This document shows positions 1 through 5,334 of a stretch of DNA of 5,334 bases, piece by piece; the first letter of the stretch is position 1; the number at the start of each line of letters is the position of its first letter. The DNA is taken from NCBI GenBank assembly GCA_003156615.1, contig PMHI01000681.1, positions 1,108 through 6,441 on the forward strand, read 5' to 3'. Made by a program: the position numbers and the translations under genes. The DNA comes from Acidobacteriaceae bacterium (GTDB taxonomy: Bacteria > Acidobacteriota > Terriglobia > Terriglobales > SbA1). The notes under the pieces are model-generated. The model made no database searches. It was not told where the DNA came from and worked only from the letters and a program-made list of their open reading frames with translations.

Positions 1-195
1 ACGGCCACGCCCGCCGGCCCGGTGACCTTTACCGCGGGGAAGACTATGCTGGGGAGTGTGGAACTCATCGACGGCAAAGCGACGTTCACCACCTCGACGC
101 TGGCCGTAGGCTCGACCACAGTCACCGTGACCTACCCATGGGACTCCGACATCTCCAGCAGTTCAGCCTCGGTAACCCAGGTTGTGGAGCAATAA
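1..195 (+). CDS. C-terminal end of an SBBP/Ig-like repeat protein (5' partial)
   Basis: Frame 1 is open from the first base of the window to a TAA at 193-195, giving 64 residues that begin TATPAGPVTF and end VTQVVEQ. This is the second half of a bacterial Ig-like domain (group 3 type), with the usual Thr/Ser/Val-rich beta-strand pattern. It aligns without gaps to the last 64 residues of the downstream 1049-residue protein; I count 57 identities. The gene is therefore very probably a tandem paralogue of that protein, with the rest, including any signal peptide and propeller, lying before the window. By analogy the product would be an exported surface or extracellular protein. No terminator is evident after the stop, and 129 bases separate it from the next start, so co-transcription is possible but not shown. 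The upstream architecture cannot be seen. Confidence 0.85.
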   Translation, partial: TATPAGPVTFTAGKTMLGSVELIDGKATFTTSTLAVGSTTVTVTYPWDSDISSSSASVTQVVEQ

Positions 196-201
196 CAGTC
201 G
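1..201 (+). repeat. Copy A of a direct repeat (3' end of tandem paralogue)
   Basis: Positions 1-201 align without gaps to 3280-3480, a constant offset of 3279. I count 20 mismatches over the 195 coding bases, about 90 percent identity, and the six bases after the stop (CAGTCG) are also shared. Similarity then stops. The left border lies outside the window. Confidence 0.85.
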
Positions 202-310
202 GCTCACTCTCTAAAGGAGCGGGATGCGAAGATCGGAACGGCTCGTAAGCAAATATCCTTAATAAGCACGACTTGGACGCGCGTCAGGGCCCCTGCATTC
301 GATTTACCTG

Positions 311-317
311 AAGGAGG
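311..317 (+). promoter_or_regulatory. Ribosome binding site of the SBBP gene
   Basis: AAGGAGG lies seven bases before the ATG at 325. It is a near-perfect Shine-Dalgarno match and fixes the start of the large secreted protein, where a signal peptide begins immediately. Confidence 0.85.
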
Positions 318-324
318 TTCTACC

Positions 325-3300
325 ATGACCAGTCAGCGTACCCTCACCAGCCGCATTCTCATCGACTTCACTCTGTCCATCGCAGTCCTCAGCGTCCTGC
401 TCGCCCTCGCTGCCTCAGCCCAGCAAGCGCACACAGCCCAGCCCTCCGCGAAGCCTTCCACAGTGCCCGCATCGGCAGATCAAGCCAGGATTCTCGACAG
501 CTACGGCAAGTTGCCGCTGAGCTTCGAAGCAAACCATGGGCAGACCGACGCGCGAGTAAAGTTTCTTTCGCGTACCAGCGGCTACTCGCTTTTCCTCACT
601 GCGGATGAAGCAGTGGTAGCGTTGCGCGGGAGCGAGACGGATACGAATAACGCGAAGATCGCGGACAAGGCCCATACCTTGCAGGCCGGCGTGCCCGCTC
701 CCAAAGCCGGCGCCGTACTGGGCATGAAGCTTCGCAACGCCAATCCTACGGCAGAGGTTACTGGCGTGGACGAACTGGCGGGTACGAGCAACTACTTTAT
801 CGGCAACGATCCGGCGAAGTGGCGGACGAGTGTTCCCAGGTACGCGAAGGTGAAGTACGAGGGGATTTATTCCGGCATCGATCTGGTTTACTACGGCAAC
901 CAGCGGCAGCTTGAGTACGACTTTGTCGTAGCTCCGGGTGCGGACCCGCATCGCATAGCCTTCGACTTTAGCGGTGCGAAGAGGATCCGTCGGGACAAAC
1001 ATGGTGACCTGGTCTTAGAGATTCGCGGGGGAGAAATCCGCTGGCAGAAGGCGGTGGTGTATCAGGAAAAAGACGGAGCACGGCAACCGATCGCTGCGCG
1101 TTACGTCGTCACGGCTACGAATCGCGTGGGATTCGAGCTGGCGAAATATGACGCCAGCCGACCGCTGTATATTGACCCTCTGCTGATATACGCGACCTAT
1201 CTAGGGTCCACCGTGAATGAGTGCGTTTGTAATACTCCCGGCGCCAATCCCGTCGCCATCGCCGTGGACAGCGAGGGCGATGCTTACGTCACCGGCCAAA
1301 CCGGCTCAGCCGACTTTCCCGTCACGCCGGGTGCCTTCCAGACCTACGCTTCCCACGGCGGCCACGCCTTCGTGACCAAGATCAACCCCGCGGGAACGGC
1401 CCTGGTTTATTCCAGTTATCTCGGCGGAGACACCTTTGATGCTGGCCACGCCATCGCCGTAGACAGCTCGGGCAACGCTTACGTCACCGGCAGAACAGAC
1501 TCCACCGATTTTCCCGTCACTCCCGGTGCCTTCCAGACGATCATAGGCAACAACGAGGGCGGCAACGCCTTTGTGACCGAGATTAACCCCTCTGGCTCGG
1601 CCCTGGTTTACTCCACCTTCCTAGGCGGCAACGGGAGTGACCAGGGCTTCGGCATCGCCGTAGACAGCGCAGGCACCGCTTACGTTACCGGCATTGCCGA
1701 ATCAACCAACTTTCCGGTCACGCCCGGTGCCTTCCAAACGACCTGCGGCAACCCCCTCTTCTGTGGGAACGCCTTCGTGACCAAGTTCAACCCTACAGGG
1801 TCGGCCTTGGATTACTCAACCTACCTAGGCGGCAACTTCGTTGCCTCAGGCCTCGGCATCGCGCTAAACCGTGCGGGCAACGCCTACGTCTCGGGTTTCA
1901 CCTACGCTGCCGATTTTCCGACTACGCCCGGCTCCTACCAGACCGCGTGCGGCGGCACCTGTGGGTATACCGCCTTCGTGACGCAGTTTAACCCCTCGGG
2001 GTCAGCTTTGGTCTACTCGACATACTTTAGTGGCGCCCAGTGGGGCTCCGGCATCGCCGTGGACAGCGCGGGCAACGCTTACATCACCGGCCCCGCATTG
2101 GTTAATCTTCCCGTTACCCCCGGCGCCTTTCAGACGACCTGCGGCAACCCCTCCGCCTGTGCCTTCGTGACCAAGTTCAACCCCACGGGATCGGCCCTGG
2201 TTTACTCCACCTACCTTGGCGGCAACGGGGCTGATGGGGGCACCAGCGGGGGCACCAGCATCGCCGTAGACAGCGCAGGCGATGCCTACGTGACCGGCTA
2301 CACCAACTCAACCAAGTTCCCGACCGAAAGCCCCTTGCAAGGGCCAGGCGGAGCCTTCGACGCCTTCGTGGCGAAGCTCAACCCTGCGGGATCGGCTTTG
2401 GATTACTCCACGTACCTGGGTGGCAGGCAGAACGACTATGGCTTCGGCATAGCCGTGGACAGTGCGGACAACGCCTACCTCATCGGCTGGACATCCTCCA
2501 CCAACTTTCCCGTGACGGCCGGCGTATTCCAGCCGACATACGGCGCCGGCTCGGACGCCTTCGTGGCTGAAATCTCTACGTCTGTGGCCACCAGCAGATC
2601 CGCCACTTCTACGGCGCTGTCCTCCAACCTCAATCCCTCCGTCTACGGTCAAGCAGTAACCTTCACGGCCACCGTGAGTTCGAGTGGCCGAATTCCGCCC
2701 AACGGAGAAACCGTCACGTTCTATACGTTCTCTAACGGCCTGTATGTTCTTGGTACGGCTCCGATGACCGCAGGCATTGCCTCTCTGACGACCTCCTTGT
2801 TGCACTCAGGCATCTTCACGATTTCAGCAGCCTACCTTGGCGACGCCAACTTCACCGGCAGCACTTCGCCCGTGCTACAGCAGGTGGTGGATACCAGCAG
2901 CCAGTCCGCGACCACGACAGCTCTCACCTCCAGCCTGAATCCGTCCGTCTATGGGCAAAAGGTAACTTGGACGGCAACCGTGAAGACGTCCGGCTCAAAC
3001 ACCCCCACAGGAAAAGTGAACTTCAACTGGAGCAGTTACTCCATCGGTACAGCCACACTCAACTCCAGCGGTGTGGCCACGCTGACCAGGTCACTCCTCA
3101 GTGCCGACGCCTACCCGCTGTTCGCCGTGTACACCGGAGACACGAACAACGGCCGCAGTGCGTCCCCCATTCTGAACCAGGTGATAACGCAAACCACAAG
3201 CGCGGCCACCATCACGGCATCCCCCAACCCGTCAACCCAGGGTCAGTCCGTAACCTTCACCGCAAAAATCACCTCGCCCACGGTTACGCCAGCCGGCCCG

Positions 3301-3474
3301 GTGACCTTCACTGCGGGGAAGACCGTGCTGGGGAGCGTGGACCTCAGCGACGGCAAGGCGACGTTCACAACCTCGGCGCTGGCCGTAGGCTCGACCGCAG
3401 TCACCGTGACGTATCCATCGGACTCCGACATCTCCAGCAGTTCAGCTTCGGTAACCCAGGTTGTAGAGCAATAG
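325..3474 (+). CDS. Secreted SBBP seven-repeat beta-propeller protein with three Ig-like domains
   Basis: The protein has 1049 residues. Residues 1-32 form a Sec signal peptide: Arg residues at 5 and 10, a hydrophobic core at about 15-30, and likely cleavage after ASA (A32|Q33). Residues about 52-285 are the conserved N-terminal region typical of acidobacterial SBBP proteins, starting around LPLSFEANHGQTDARVKFLS; I believe it corresponds to DUF7948. Seven SBBP repeats follow (about 290-747), each with an AVDSxGxAYVTG motif, at 311, 376, 443, 511, 576, 645 and 708. Seven repeats fit one closed seven-bladed propeller. Three group-3 bacterial Ig-like domains end the protein (about 757-855, 860-954 and 958-1049). 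There is no visible C-terminal sorting motif, LPXTG or membrane anchor. The eight cysteines occur only as close pairs in the propeller region. A periplasmic, surface or secreted binding role is inferred; no catalytic residues are recognised and the ligand is unknown. A strong ribosome binding site supports the start. The gene follows a close paralogue. Confidence 0.93.
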   Translation: MTSQRTLTSRILIDFTLSIAVLSVLLALAASAQQAHTAQPSAKPSTVPASADQARILDSYGKLPLSFEANHGQTDARVKFLSRTSGYSLFLTADEAVVALRGSETDTNNAKIADKAHTLQAGVPAPKAGAVLGMKLRNANPTAEVTGVDELAGTSNYFIGNDPAKWRTSVPRYAKVKYEGIYSGIDLVYYGNQRQLEYDFVVAPGADPHRIAFDFSGAKRIRRDKHGDLVLEIRGGEIRWQKAVVYQEKDGARQPIAARYVVTATNRVGFELAKYDASRPLYIDPLLIYATYLGSTVNECVCNTPGANPVAIAVDSEGDAYVTGQTGSADFPVTPGAFQTYASHGGHAFVTKINPAGTALVYSSYLGGDTFDAGHAIAVDSSGNAYVTGRTDSTDFPVTPGAFQTIIGNNEGGNAFVTEINPSGSALVYSTFLGGNGSDQGFGIAVDSAGTAYVTGIAESTNFPVTPGAFQTTCGNPLFCGNAFVTKFNPTGSALDYSTYLGGNFVASGLGIALNRAGNAYVSGFTYAADFPTTPGSYQTACGGTCGYTAFVTQFNPSGSALVYSTYFSGAQWGSGIAVDSAGNAYITGPALVNLPVTPGAFQTTCGNPSACAFVTKFNPTGSALVYSTYLGGNGADGGTSGGTSIAVDSAGDAYVTGYTNSTKFPTESPLQGPGGAFDAFVAKLNPAGSALDYSTYLGGRQNDYGFGIAVDSADNAYLIGWTSSTNFPVTAGVFQPTYGAGSDAFVAEISTSVATSRSATSTALSSNLNPSVYGQAVTFTATVSSSGRIPPNGETVTFYTFSNGLYVLGTAPMTAGIASLTTSLLHSGIFTISAAYLGDANFTGSTSPVLQQVVDTSSQSATTTALTSSLNPSVYGQKVTWTATVKTSGSNTPTGKVNFNWSSYSIGTATLNSSGVATLTRSLLSADAYPLFAVYTGDTNNGRSASPILNQVITQTTSAATITASPNPSTQGQSVTFTAKITSPTVTPAGPVTFTAGKTVLGSVDLSDGKATFTTSALAVGSTAVTVTYPSDSDISSSSASVTQVVEQ
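1192..2565 (+). repeat. Seven in-frame SBBP beta-propeller repeats
   Basis: The coding sequence repeats with a period of 63-69 codons. Each unit runs roughly YSTYLGG, then GIAVDSAGNAYVTG, then TNFPVTPGAFQT, then AFVTKFNPTGSAL. Repeat 4 is the most diverged (ALNRAGNAYVSG), repeat 5 has a degenerate VNLPVT in place of TNFPVT, and repeat 7 carries VDSADNAYLIG. Repeats 3 and 5 are nearly identical in DNA over their second halves. Confidence 0.9.
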
Positions 3475-3480
3475 CAGTCG
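3280..3480 (+). repeat. Copy B of the direct repeat (3' end of the SBBP gene)
   Basis: This is the partner of positions 1-201. It covers the last 64 codons of the large gene, its TAG stop (TAA in copy A) and six shared bases beyond. Most differences are silent third-position changes; seven change the amino acid. Confidence 0.85.
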
Positions 3481-3546
3481 ACCAACCCCCTTTCAGATTG
3501 GCGGCTCCCATGGGACGGGCCAAAGAGTTTTATTGAGGTACAACCG

Positions 3547-3705
3547 ATGGCGCGGCGTGCCGTCTTTGGAAAGTTTGAGGATGTGCGGCTTGACGCCTTT
3601 GTCGATGAGTACTCCTCGTTGACCAAGACGGGCTCTCTGTCACTTCGCCGAGTGCGAAGCTTGAGCACGGCCCTGAAGCTGCGCGGAAGAGCCAATGTCC
3701 GATAA
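3547..3705 (+). CDS. Possible small protein of 52 residues, unrecognised
   Basis: An ATG at 3547 opens 52 codons ending with TAA at 3703-3705. The product begins MARRAVFGKFEDVRLDAF and ends LKLRGRANVR; it is basic, especially in its second half, with no signal peptide or membrane segment. A GAGG at 3535-3538 lies eight bases before the ATG, an acceptable ribosome binding site. It is in the same frame as the preceding large gene, whose TAG stop at 3472-3474 is the only stop between them, so translational coupling or readthrough can be imagined but nothing supports it. I do not recognise the family. It could be a genuine small protein, the remnant of a mobile-element gene, or chance; its stop codon lies inside the dif-like sequence, which argues somewhat for chance or for an element boundary. 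Confidence 0.3.
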   Translation: MARRAVFGKFEDVRLDAFVDEYSSLTKTGSLSLRRVRSLSTALKLRGRANVR

Positions 3706-3722
3706 TGGGTATTATGTAAAGC
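3695..3722 (+). other. Candidate Xer recombination (dif-like) site
   Basis: This 28-base stretch fits the dif layout of two 11-base arms around a 6-base centre. The left arm is ATGTCCGATAA (3695-3705), the centre is TGGGTA (3706-3711) and the right arm is TTATGTAAAGC (3712-3722). Compared with dif sequences recalled from memory, it matches the Escherichia coli site at 17 of 28 positions and the Bacillus subtilis site at 19 of 28, including all of TTATGTAAA in the XerD arm. The inner ATAAT...ATTAT dyad is the expected partial symmetry. It lies in the gap between convergent genes. It could be the chromosomal dif, the attachment site of a Xer-exploiting element, the end of a tyrosine-recombinase mobile element, or a chance AT-rich dyad. 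Confidence 0.4.
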
Positions 3723-3776
3723 GATGGGAATCCAACGCCGGTAGGCCCTCTTGGGGTTGGTTTTGTCTTTACTAGG

Positions 3777-3790
3777 CGGCTGGGCAGCCG
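3777..3790 (-). terminator. Weak hairpin just downstream of the BFN gene
   Basis: CGGCT, a four-base loop and AGCCG form a five-pair GC-rich stem beginning seven bases past the BFN stop in the reading direction. No T-tract follows on the minus strand, so it is not a canonical rho-independent terminator. It may only slow the polymerase or protect the 3' end. Confidence 0.22.
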
Positions 3791-3796
3791 GCACTC

Positions 3797-4282
3797 CTAC
3801 ATCTTGTACTTCCCCAGATCCTCGTCGTTCAGCCCTTCCAGATACTTGCGCAATTCCTCGGCGGTCACGCGGTCCGACCCATTCGCCGCCTGCTTCGAGT
3901 TCTTCAGCACCAGTTCATCCACAAAGATCGGACAATCCACGCGCAGCGCCAGCGCCAGCGCATCCGACGGCCGCGAGTCGATGCTCACCACTTCGCCGCT
4001 GCGCTCCAGCCAGATCACGGCATAAAAGGTATCCTCGCGCAGCTCCGTAACCACGACCTTATGCACCTGGGTCTCAAGCCCCGTCAACACGTTCTTGATC
4101 AGATCGTGCGTCATCGGCCGCGGCGTGCTCACCTTTTCCATCTCCAGCGCAATCGCGTTCGCCTCATAAACCCCCACCCAGATCGGCAACACACTTTCCC
4201 CCGCCACATCCTTAAGGATCACAATCGGCATGTTCGACACTGGATCCATCAAAAGACCACGGATGGTCATCTCGACTTCCAT
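3797..4282 (-). CDS. BFN-domain (bifunctional nuclease, DUF151) family protein
   Basis: The product has 161 residues starting MEVEMTIRGLLMDP. The BFN domain fills about residues 3-130, with the family hallmarks LPIWVGVYEANAI (about 32-44) and SRPSDALALAL (103-113). A short charged C-terminal tail, LRKYLEGLNDEDLGKYKM, follows a Ser/Asn linker. Homologues have been described as acting on both DNA and RNA, but the physiological role in bacteria is poorly defined, so 'putative nuclease' is as far as the sequence goes. No signal peptide is present, so it should be cytosolic. The ATG at 4280-4282 is preferred because AAGGAG lies five bases upstream; a GTG at 4295-4297 in the same frame would place that ribosome binding site inside the gene. 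It starts 32 bases after the miaB stop, suggesting co-transcription. The length is usual for the family and the stop is TAG. Confidence 0.9.
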   Translation of the reverse strand: MEVEMTIRGLLMDPVSNMPIVILKDVAGESVLPIWVGVYEANAIALEMEKVSTPRPMTHDLIKNVLTGLETQVHKVVVTELREDTFYAVIWLERSGEVVSIDSRPSDALALALRVDCPIFVDELVLKNSKQAANGSDRVTAEELRKYLEGLNDEDLGKYKM

Positions 4283-4287
4283 AAGCA

Positions 4288-4293
4288 CTCCTT
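4288..4293 (-). promoter_or_regulatory. Ribosome binding site deciding the BFN start
   Basis: On the minus strand AAGGAG is followed by five bases (TGCTT) and ATG. This site favours the ATG at 4282 over the in-frame GTG at 4297. Confidence 0.7.
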
Positions 4294-4314
4294 TCACGGC
4301 GACGCTTTTGCTTC

Positions 4315-5334
4315 TTATACCACCATTTCGCCCAAAAGACTGTTGGGAAAGCTGGCCGTGGCTCTCACGGGGACATAAGTTCCCACCTTGGGCGCGCTCG
4401 ACTCCGGAGCGGTAAAGTTCAATGTCTTATTCTGCGAGGTTCGCCCAATCCACTGCCCGCGAGCTTCGTTCCGTCCTTCAACCATTACCTCAGATATCGT
4501 CCCTATATATTTCTTGTACAATGCGATCTGTATTTCTTTCTGCCGAGCCATCAGCACCTCAAGCCGGCGCGCTTTCTCCTCATCCGGAATCGCATCCTCT
4601 AAAGCCAGCGAGGGCGTGTTCGGCCGGGGCGAATACTTGAAGGTAAACATCGAGTCGTAGCGAACCTCATCCAACAGCGATAAAGTCTCCTCAAAGTCTT
4701 CCTCCGTCTCTCCGGGAAAGCCCACGATCATATCGCTGGTGACGCTGATCTCGCGCTTGGCCGCCTTCATCCACGCAATGCGTTCCAGATACTGGTCCCG
4801 CGTGTAGAGCCGCTGCATCGCGTTCAGCACCCGGTCCGACCCGCTCTGCACCGGCAAGTGCACATGGTCGCACAGCGTCGGTACAGCGTCGATCGCTTCG
4901 ACAATGTCCCGCCCAAAATCCCGCGGGTGCGAGGTCGTAAACCGCACTCTCCGAATCCCCGGCACTTCGCCCACCGCCGCCAGCAATTCGGCGAAAGACC
5001 GCTTCCCTGCCGGATCTTTATAAGAATTCACGTTCTGCCCCAGCAGTTGAATTTCCGTGTAGCCAAGATCGGCCATCGCCCGCGCTTCGGCGAGCACCGA
5101 GTCTGAAGTGCGGCTGCGCTCCTTGCCGCGCGTAAACGGCACGACGCAGTAAGCGCAGAACTTGTCGCAGCCTTCGATAATGGTGATGTATCCGCGATGG
5201 GGATTGGTCCGCGCCGTAAACTCGGTCTCGAAGCACTCGTCGGTCTCCCGATCGTCGAGTCCAGTGATGCGGAGCAGGCTTCCGGCTTCGGGTTTCCGGT
5301 TCCCGGAGTTCCCTGCCTCGAGTTGCACTAACAT
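4315..5334 (-). CDS. miaB: tRNA-2-methylthio-N6-dimethylallyladenosine synthase MiaB (N-terminus outside window)
   Basis: The visible 339 residues cover the radical-SAM and TRAM parts of MiaB, which converts i6A at position 37 of tRNAs reading UNN codons to ms2i6A using S-adenosylmethionine and two [4Fe-4S] clusters. The radical-SAM motif CDKFCAYC is at visible residues 56-63 (Cys 56, 60 and 63). LLGQNVNSY (98-105 region) and HLPVQSGS (159-166) are MiaB signatures that separate it from RimO and MtaB. DMIVGFPGETEEDF (201-214) is the usual late radical-SAM segment, and the TRAM RNA-binding domain spans about 275-339, ending in a TAA stop. The N-terminal domain, with the three cysteines of the auxiliary cluster, lies beyond the right edge. 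The ATG at the last three bases is almost certainly an internal methionine. A short unusual insertion lies at visible residues 9-21, in the linker before the radical-SAM domain. The BFN gene follows 32 bases downstream, probably in the same transcript. Confidence 0.96.
   Translation of the reverse strand: MLVQLEAGNSGNRKPEAGSLLRITGLDDRETDECFETEFTARTNPHRGYITIIEGCDKFCAYCVVPFTRGKERSRTSDSVLAEARAMADLGYTEIQLLGQNVNSYKDPAGKRSFAELLAAVGEVPGIRRVRFTTSHPRDFGRDIVEAIDAVPTLCDHVHLPVQSGSDRVLNAMQRLYTRDQYLERIAWMKAAKREISVTSDMIVGFPGETEEDFEETLSLLDEVRYDSMFTFKYSPRPNTPSLALEDAIPDEEKARRLEVLMARQKEIQIALYKKYIGTISEVMVEGRNEARGQWIGRTSQNKTLNFTAPESSAPKVGTYVPVRATASFPNSLLGEMVV
5272..5310 (-). other. miaB: Low-complexity insertion in the MiaB inter-domain linker
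   Basis: Visible residues 9-21 (NSGNRKPEAGSLL) interrupt what I expect, from memory of acidobacterial MiaB, to be a continuous EAGxRxTGLDDR linker. The DNA is built from short related units (GGGAAC, then GGGAACCGGAAACCC, then GAAGCCGGAAGC), resembling degenerate GGAAACC-type microrepeats. The frame is maintained, and it sits between domains rather than in a catalytic part. The exact borders are approximate. Confidence 0.5.

Larger units (their letters stand above)
3475..3796. other. Intergenic gap between convergent transcription units
   Basis: These 322 bases separate the end of the rightward SBBP gene from the end of the leftward miaB-BFN operon. The gap holds a possible 52-codon ORF (3547-3705), a dif-like sequence (3695-3722) and a five-pair hairpin (3777-3790). 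A ten-base perfect palindrome, TCCCATGGGA, sits at 3506-3515. No strong rho-independent terminator with a T-tract was found for either side. No transposase or RNA gene was recognised. Confidence 0.8.

Noticed and set aside
241..300. Possible promoter for the SBBP gene around TTAATAAG (259-266) or TTGGAC (273-278)
   Set aside because: Neither has a matching partner hexamer at 16-18 bases. The region is too weakly patterned to call a promoter.
415..1002. Long minus-strand ORF of 195 codons opposite the SBBP N-terminal region
   Set aside because: It is the complement of a clearly coding region with a recognised domain. Its translation shows no family resemblance and it has no clear ribosome binding site. 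It is a composition-driven shadow.
1192..2565. Regularly spaced repeats that might be read as a non-coding array
   Set aside because: The period is a whole number of codons but varies from 63 to 69. The repeats translate into SBBP propeller blades and lack the constant repeat and spacer lengths of a CRISPR array.
3506..3515. Palindrome TCCCATGGGA as a terminator of the SBBP gene
   Set aside because: A ten-base perfect palindrome without a spacer leaves only about three pairs once a loop is allowed, and the TTTT at 3528-3531 is short and distant. It is not a convincing terminator.
2967..3536. Plus-strand 189-codon ORF overlapping the Ig-like domains and running into the gap
   Set aside because: It is an alternative frame of the Ig-coding DNA with a low-complexity Arg/His/Gln-rich translation. 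The Ig-like domains are encoded in the other frame.
3243..3794. Minus-strand 183-codon ORF covering the gap and the SBBP 3' end
   Set aside because: About 40 percent of it is the complement of the Ig-like domain and the remainder is unrecognised. It starts between the BFN stop and the hairpin without a convincing ribosome binding site.
4295..4297. GTG as the start of the BFN gene
   Set aside because: It would place the AAGGAG ribosome binding site inside the coding sequence, and family members typically begin at the MEVEM-like segment. The ATG at 4282 is preferred.
5332..5334. ATG at the right edge as the start of miaB
   Set aside because: MiaB proteins have an N-terminal domain of more than 100 residues before this point. 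The MLVQLEAG segment is the expected interior sequence before the radical-SAM domain, so the ATG is internal and the gene is cut by the window.

Overview
The window looks like chromosomal DNA of an acidobacterium (Acidobacteriota, probably Terriglobia). This is inferred from three things: a very large secreted SBBP-repeat/Ig-like protein of the kind that is expanded in that phylum, a MiaB whose wording closely resembles acidobacterial MiaB as I remember it, and miaB sitting directly upstream of a bifunctional-nuclease-domain (DUF151) gene. Base composition is moderately GC-rich throughout. No RNA gene, CRISPR array or insertion sequence was seen.

Layout. Positions 1-195 (+) are the last 64 codons of a gene whose start lies before the window. 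Its end is a close paralogue of the end of the next gene. Positions 325-3474 (+) hold a complete 1049-residue exported protein: signal peptide, conserved N-terminal acidobacterial domain, seven SBBP beta-propeller repeats, and three C-terminal Ig-like domains. The two genes form a tandem paralogous pair read in the same direction. Positions 3475-3796 are a 322-base gap between convergent transcription units. The gap contains a weakly supported 52-codon ORF, a 28-base sequence resembling a Xer/dif recombination site (3695-3722), and a small hairpin. Positions 3797-4282 (-) encode a BFN-domain protein. Positions 4315-5334 (-) encode the radical-SAM and TRAM parts of MiaB, whose N-terminal domain lies beyond the right edge. 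miaB and the BFN gene are 32 bases apart and are probably one operon transcribed leftwards.

How the genes relate. The left half is accessory, cell-surface or secreted material that appears to evolve by duplication at two scales, whole genes and propeller blades. The right half is conserved housekeeping: tRNA position-37 methylthiolation and a putative nuclease. No functional link between the halves is visible. The most notable non-coding signal is the dif-like site in the convergent gap. The most notable coding oddity is a short low-complexity insertion in the MiaB inter-domain linker.
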